Positions 58,401-64,000 of a stretch of 64,000 nt of DNA are shown in pieces (the stretch's first letter is position 1; each line of letters starts with the position of its first letter). A program made the translations under genes and the position numbers. Below the pieces are notes generated by a model. The model was not told the DNA's origin. It did not search any database and saw only the letters and a list, made by a program, of their open reading frames with translations. This stretch comes from Mycteria americana (Eukaryota > Chordata > Aves > Ciconiiformes > Ciconiidae): positions 29,916,501 to 29,980,500 of the forward strand of contig NC_134373.1 of assembly GCF_035582795.1 (NCBI RefSeq). Direction: 5' to 3'.

Positions 58401-61400
58401 GTTTCCTGAAATGTTATGTATAGGAGTGAAGAAAAGCAGATACCAGACTTCCTGCACTATCCTACTTCAGACCCAAAGCAGAGAAAGGGAGCAGCTGAAT
58501 TTGAGAGGCTTTTTTTTGGAGCGTTGTGCATACAGTTTAAGCATAATGAGTTTGACATTTAATTAGATAGAAGTGTCATTTATAATAGGCTTTTCTGTTC
58601 GCTATGCTCTTGTTCTTGGGGGCATGGAGGAGCAAGGGAGGGAATTGTCAAATCGTCAAAACAGTTTATTTTTCAGATGAAATAGTAGATTGCTATAGTA
58701 CTACCAAACTGATGTGCTGTGTTCTGGTATACGTCCTCCAGCTTTCTCTAACAGATTGGCCACTGCCCTGTGTAGAGTGACTGAACACTTGTTAATTATT
58801 ATTTTTATGTTGGAAAGAATGAAATTCTGGGAGTGACAGAGCAAGGTGTTTCATCTTTAACCTTTTGTCTCTGTTAGTAATTATGTGATTATAAACAAAG
58901 AAAATCTTGCTTGGTATCACACAGCAGTAGTTCAAATTTGAAATCCCTGTCCAAAGAAGTAGATAAAAAGCATTATAGAAGGGGGTCTTAAATAAAGAAA
59001 AAGGAAGTCCTCAAGTAATTTTTAAACAGAGTAATTATTAATTTAGGTGTCGAGCCTGTACTGAAATCCACAGCCAACCCCATGAAATCCTCGTGTTCAT
59101 AAAATGAGATGAATTAAGAATCTTAGAAACTTATCTGAATAAGTGATAGAATATTAATTCTCTGTTACTGGCTCATGTATCAGAGAAGCTGATGGTGGAG
59201 AAGAGAGGCTAAATTCAACTTCTTTTCTCTCAGCTGTTGAACTTCAGGCCCAAAATTTTCAGAAACTGTCAGATGTGCTTTAAGAATTAATGCTTTTTGT
59301 GTTAGATTTGGCTCTTTATGTGGTTGAGGATTGAGGAGGTAAGAGTAACACATTCACTGAAATGCAGGTGAGATCATGGACATTTTGGGGGCATGTGAGT
59401 GTGGTGTTGTTTATTGCTCTCAAGAGTGAAATACTTGCAGAAGGAATTTCTTTTGCTGTTCTATACTTGCATCTGTGAGGGATTTAATCAAGCAGCTCAG
59501 AGTGCCTGCAGATAACAAAAGTCTTGAGGGAATGTATAAAAGCAGCTGGAGATTAGATAAGTTTGGTGTACCAGCTTTGCATATGAAGCGGGGAGGCTGC
59601 TTAGGGCCAGGCTGTAAAGGAGGGTGCAGGAAGCTCTCACGGAGGAGGGGGGTGAGCTTGGAGCCCCAGAGCTGCCAGTCCCATGCAGATGCCTGCGCTA
59701 ATGAGAGGACAATTTGGTTACCCACCAGTGAAGAGAAGTTGCTGTCGGTTTGGAAACTACTTTCCTAACTTCCAATGCCAATGTCTCCTTGCATCCAGTG
59801 CTCTCTTTTTGACTACTCTTTGGGAATGTAGTAGCACTGAAGGAATTGTGCTTGTAGTTACATTGTGCGGTCACTGTAACTCCCAGTTTGTCAATAGGAA
59901 AAATGCGATATCCCTCTTTTCCAGTGGAAGAGTTTAATAAGTCACTATATGGTAGCTTTACAGGAGTGTATTATTTTCTTTAAGCAGAATGAATTTAATT
60001 AATTATTACAGATAATTAATAAACTTAAAAAAGGATAAGATTTTGATAGACCCCAGAATCATTAATGATGCTGTTGCCTGGCTAGAAGTCTAGCTTGGAC
60101 CTTTGCACCTGGTGACAGCAAAGTGAAATAACCCAAAGTTTACACACTAGCTTTCAAGAATTATGGATACTTTCCATTGTTTGGTCAGCAGAAAGCAGGA
60201 AGAAATGAATGAAGTATGAATCATTGGAACTAGTTCAGGATTGTAGTGCATGGGTTGATTCACTTAAATGAAAATGCATTCCTACTCTGATTTTATTTAT
60301 AAGGAATGTCCTGAAGCTGTGTGCTACATCAGAATTGCTGAAAGCTTTCAAAACAAATTTTTGAAAGATAAAAAATTTGAACTTTTATTTGTTGGACTAA
60401 TGTGGACTTCCCTCAAAATAGTGCACAATCAACTAATGCTTAGCATTTTCAAACTGGTTTTGGATAAAACATTTAATATAGTTTCAATAACATGTTTACA
60501 GTAAACATATATGAAGATGGATTCTAGATATAACTCGGTGTTTGCTTGAAATATGGCAGGTTGTATTACTCTGTTTAAACCTTCAAAATTTTCTTTGTAT
60601 TTCTAATGTTTTGGTGTTTGTTTTTTTTTTCCTCCTAATTGGAATGTCTGGATAATTTTAGTAACCATAGGGTCTGTAATCTATTCAATGTTTCAATGTT
60701 CGTGTTTCATCTATTCAATGTTCAATCTATTCAAGCTACATCATGTTATAAGAATGTGGTTTTTCTATGAGTCTGGCCTACTTTTCCACCTCTTGCAGCA
60801 AATTCATGTACTATGTTGGACCCAAATCAGCAGGTGGGCTACAGTGGAAATACATGCCTTCTGGGTTGCTAAAATACCAGCTTCTAAACAAATGGAAACC
60901 TGGCAATGCATTAGCTTCTCAGCTGCTTTAGATTAGCCATGAAAAATGAAATTTCTCATGTCCTTTCATGCACATGTGCATACTGTACTGTGCTAAGGTG
61001 GCGTTGTCTTTGTGTACAGAACACAATGCAAACTCACTTTAAAAGAACTCTTTACTTCAAGTCAGCGAATCTGTTGCACTCTTGGATAAATTTAATTTCA
61101 GTTAATTACCTTCTTAACCAACTGCTTATTTATTAAGCTGCTTAAAATTGGTTAATTTACTGTAAGTCCAAGCAAATTGTCATTTTACTTTATACTTTTA
61201 CATAAAAGAATAGAGGATGCCGAAAATTCACTTGTGAAGCTTCTGTATGCTCTTTAACGCCCTAACCAAGCCAGTATCGCAGGAATGTTCTGCCCTTTGA
61301 TAGGGAACACTCCCTGGAATTGCTTCATCGCTTGAAACCTGAGCTCAGGCAGGAAATGTACAATTTACTCCCCCCACAGACCTGAGAGGTAAGTGGAGTT

Positions 61401-64000
61401 TCATTGCACAAGTTCTGTCCTTCTCCAGTTGCTGTAGCAGCACGTGCTTTGGATTACTAATTCAAGTGTCTAAATATTACATGCTTAGCAGAAGACGCTG
61501 AAAAATTATAAGCAGAAACCTTCTTCATATGCAAAGATTAATCCAATTTATATACAAGTGGATTATTTAAATTAGATTTATAGAAAGATTTTTAGCATAA
61601 GTGGCCGTGGTGCTGTCCATGACATGGATATGCACACACAGGTAGTACCTTGCTTAAGTTAACCTGCTGCTTAAACCAGTTGTTCTCAAACTTTATTTGG
61701 TTGAATCTCACCTTTTGTCTTTACTCCTATTTCTTTTGGGACTGCAGATTTTATTTTGGAGCTTGAAGTCAGTCCTTCATTTGTTCCATATTAACTTCAG
61801 CTATATCATTTTTGTTTCAGAAGTTCGCAACCAGTGTAGCTGAATTTTTATCAGTTTTGTCATTTTATATATCAGTATTTGCTGGGAATTTGCTGGACTT
61901 ATAACCTCATATACAATAGCTAGCCATCTCACTATTTTGCTAGCATGTTTTCAGAATGTATACAAGAATGGCAATACCTGGTCAGGAGAAATAATATTGT
62001 CTGTGTTCTTGGTGCATGTGTTTCTAGAAGAAGGGAGTAGTAAAGATGATATGGGTACAGTTCAGGGCCAATTATATTGTAAAACAAGTGTCTCACAGTA
62101 AGACCAGTAATTGCGGGGTCTGTCTCTGCTTAACAACTGCGTCCTTTTTGTGTGTACGTATGCTGATAGAGGTGTAAATATGGGTTGTGTACAAATGATT
62201 GGCCACTAAGCAGTTATATGTAATAGCCCTGGCAGTTCTTAGGAGGAGGAGTATTTTTGAGAGAGCATGTGATGGTGAAGGCGTTTTAATACAATCCCCA
62301 CATACTTCTACAAAATGGAAATATAACAGTTATTCAAAGTTATTCTTTCCCCGTATGTCAGCAAAGAAACTATGGAAGTATTTCAGGATTTCAGTTATTA
62401 CACTTAGTTGTAAAACTGTATTCTGTAGTTGCAAAAGCCTTAGTTTCATGGAAGAAACTTGTCTAATACAAGGTGGCTGTTCAGGCTACTATGTATTGTA
62501 TGTGGGACATGGAATATAATGCTTCATTGCCTAACCTGAAAGTTCAAAACATGGTTTCCTAAGTCCATGAAGAAAACATTCATGAATGACTGAAGTCCAG
62601 CATGGTGTGAATATGAGCTCCACACCAGGAAGATGCTAAACTCCAGACTGTGGAACAGTATGTGAGAAATATCTTTGTGTGTCCCCTATTCATTTCTTCC
62701 TTCCTTAAAGAGAGTGAGAAGGCATTGCCCTTCAGGTCTGTGAGCTAGGTGAACTGTTATTCTGACCCAATAAAGCTGTCCCTGTTTCCTTAGCAAACTC
62801 AAAATACAGTGCCTTCTTTCTTGAATTTGATGATTTCATTTATGTACAATGAGAAAGACACGAATCACTGTCTGTGACTAGTCAATGCTTTTGTTTGGTT
62901 GGAGTGAAGATAACTGTGTTACAGCAAGAACCTTGCTGGGTCCGCAGGTTGGGTCTATCAAAGGACACAGTGAACGGTTGCTTGGTATTGAAGGATTCTG
63001 AGGATCACTAAGGGCAGATTTTCTCCTTGCTCACTCTTATGAATTTGCTCTGTTTGAAACCTAGAAGTTTTCTGTCTGGTTGAAGGTGGTGATGAGGAAA
63101 GAAGAAATATTTTTGGTCTTGATCAGCAAATAAGACAAAAATAGGGGAGAAAACAGGAGGGAAAGGTGAGATTTGCCTTTTTTGTTCCCTTAAAGCATGA
63201 TGGTTTTTGGCCTTTAACAAGTCTTTTTTTCTGCTGCGAAATTGTGAATTGTTGAGTTAGACTCAACAGTTTGGTAGTCCTCACCTCCAAATGGTTTTGT
63301 GAGGAGTGCAATACTTACTTGGAAGCTAAACAGTCCTACTTTGTGCACTAGTGTTTGTATTTGTGGGAAAGGACTCTTGAGATAACCCTCACTGTGTCTT
63401 GGTGGATTTGTCACTTATGCAAATCCTTGTAAAATATGCCTGTCAAAGGGTTGTTTCTGTGGTATGGATAAACTGTTTTGAATCAAATTATATGCTTTTC
63501 TGAAATCTTCTTTGATTCAGCTCACAGGCAAATACCACTCTAAAGTCTTGGCTATAGGTATTGGTTGTGTAGCTGCACTGATAAAGATGCTGATCTTTAC
63601 GCTGTTATGGCTAGTAAGGTGGTTGACTTTTAGATTGTGTCTGTGTGACATAAAACATTGTTTGTCAAATGTTGTGTTGTTGACTCATCACTGGTATGGA
63701 GGTTCAGTTACCTGTTCTTCTCTGTTAAAGGTTTTCTGCCTTTTATTTTTGAGACTTGTAGAAGGCCTAGTGGAAGCAGGCTCTTCATGAGGAGTTGTCA
63801 GATGTGTACTTTCTTGTTAGGCTTTACTTTGGGTTTTAATGTTTGCGACACAATTTTTCATTATTTTATCATTAAGAGAAAGTCGTGAGTTTAGCTTGCA
63901 GCTGGTGGGTTTATCTGGTATCTTTATCCTTTCACAGTTTGTCATGTTGGTTTAGCAAAACAAAAATAAACTTGCTGTAATTCTGCATGAATACAGCATT
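55431..64000. other. AT-rich interval to the window end, inferred intron
   Basis: There is no further exon that I can support, so any downstream coding exons lie beyond the window. An acceptor-like TTCTTTGATTCAG at about 63,520 opens a short frame but has only a poor GTATTG donor. Old repeats are present near 57.9 kb, and a possible fragment lies at about 61,675-61,720 (CCAGTTGTTCTCAAACTTTA, a phrase seen in several old amniote repeats). Confidence 0.45.
57885..57955 (+). mobile_element. MIR-type SINE fragment
   Basis: TTCAGCCTCTCTGAAGCTCA followed by GTTCCCCATCTAGAAAACTG corresponds to the MIR core ACCTCTCTGAGCCTCAGTTT with CCCCATCTGTAAAATGG. Only this core is convincing, and the flanks have decayed. 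Confidence 0.55.

Noticed and set aside
63512..63790. Hydrophobic 92-codon frame after an acceptor-like site
   Set aside because: The donor is poor (GTATTG) and the hydrophobicity reflects T-rich sequence. No homologue was recognised.
1..64000. CRISPR arrays, operons, phage or bacterial mobile systems
   Set aside because: No spaced direct repeats, tandem ORFs or ribosome-binding sites were seen. CpG island, LINE, LTR and intron features show vertebrate nuclear DNA.

Overview
The window looks like nuclear DNA of a bird, probably a neoavian. This is inferred from one well-preserved retroviral LTR of a type common in bird genomes, degenerate CR1/L3 LINE copies, old MIR-type and palindromic repeats, very low overall repeat density and a single strong CpG island. 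There is no bacterial gene organisation: no tandem ORFs, ribosome-binding sites or operons. Nearly all open frames are short, low-complexity or antisense to repeats.

Layout. Positions 1 to about 21,350 are AT-rich and appear intergenic. They hold a solo LTR with a 5-bp target-site duplication (1577-2143), a short palindromic repeat (about 10.14 kb), a 2.1-kb minus-strand CR1/L3 relic (15,783-17,880), another repeat fragment (about 18.25 kb) and a second, plus-strand CR1/L3 fragment (about 20.46-20.74 kb). Positions about 21,370-23,330 are a CpG-island promoter with three regularly spaced CCAAT boxes, a perfect TCTCGCGAGA element and a YY1-type site. A long GC-rich leader follows and ends at a strong splice donor (22,876/22,877). 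From 22,877 onward the sequence is AT-rich and best explained as the long first intron, or introns, of a plus-strand gene. It carries old MIR-type SINEs, homopolymer tracts and a few exon-like segments.

The best candidate coding exon is 55,264-55,430. It has an acceptor, a Kozak-perfect GCCATGG, 41 codons and a GTATGT donor. I do not recognise the protein. If it belongs to the CpG-island transcript, the gene has a non-coding first exon, a first intron of roughly 32 kb, and a remainder beyond the window. The splice links are inference; RNA evidence would be needed to prove them. I found no convincing undescribed system. The most informative points are the promoter architecture, a possible divergent minus-strand start inside the YY1 site, and the candidate exon.
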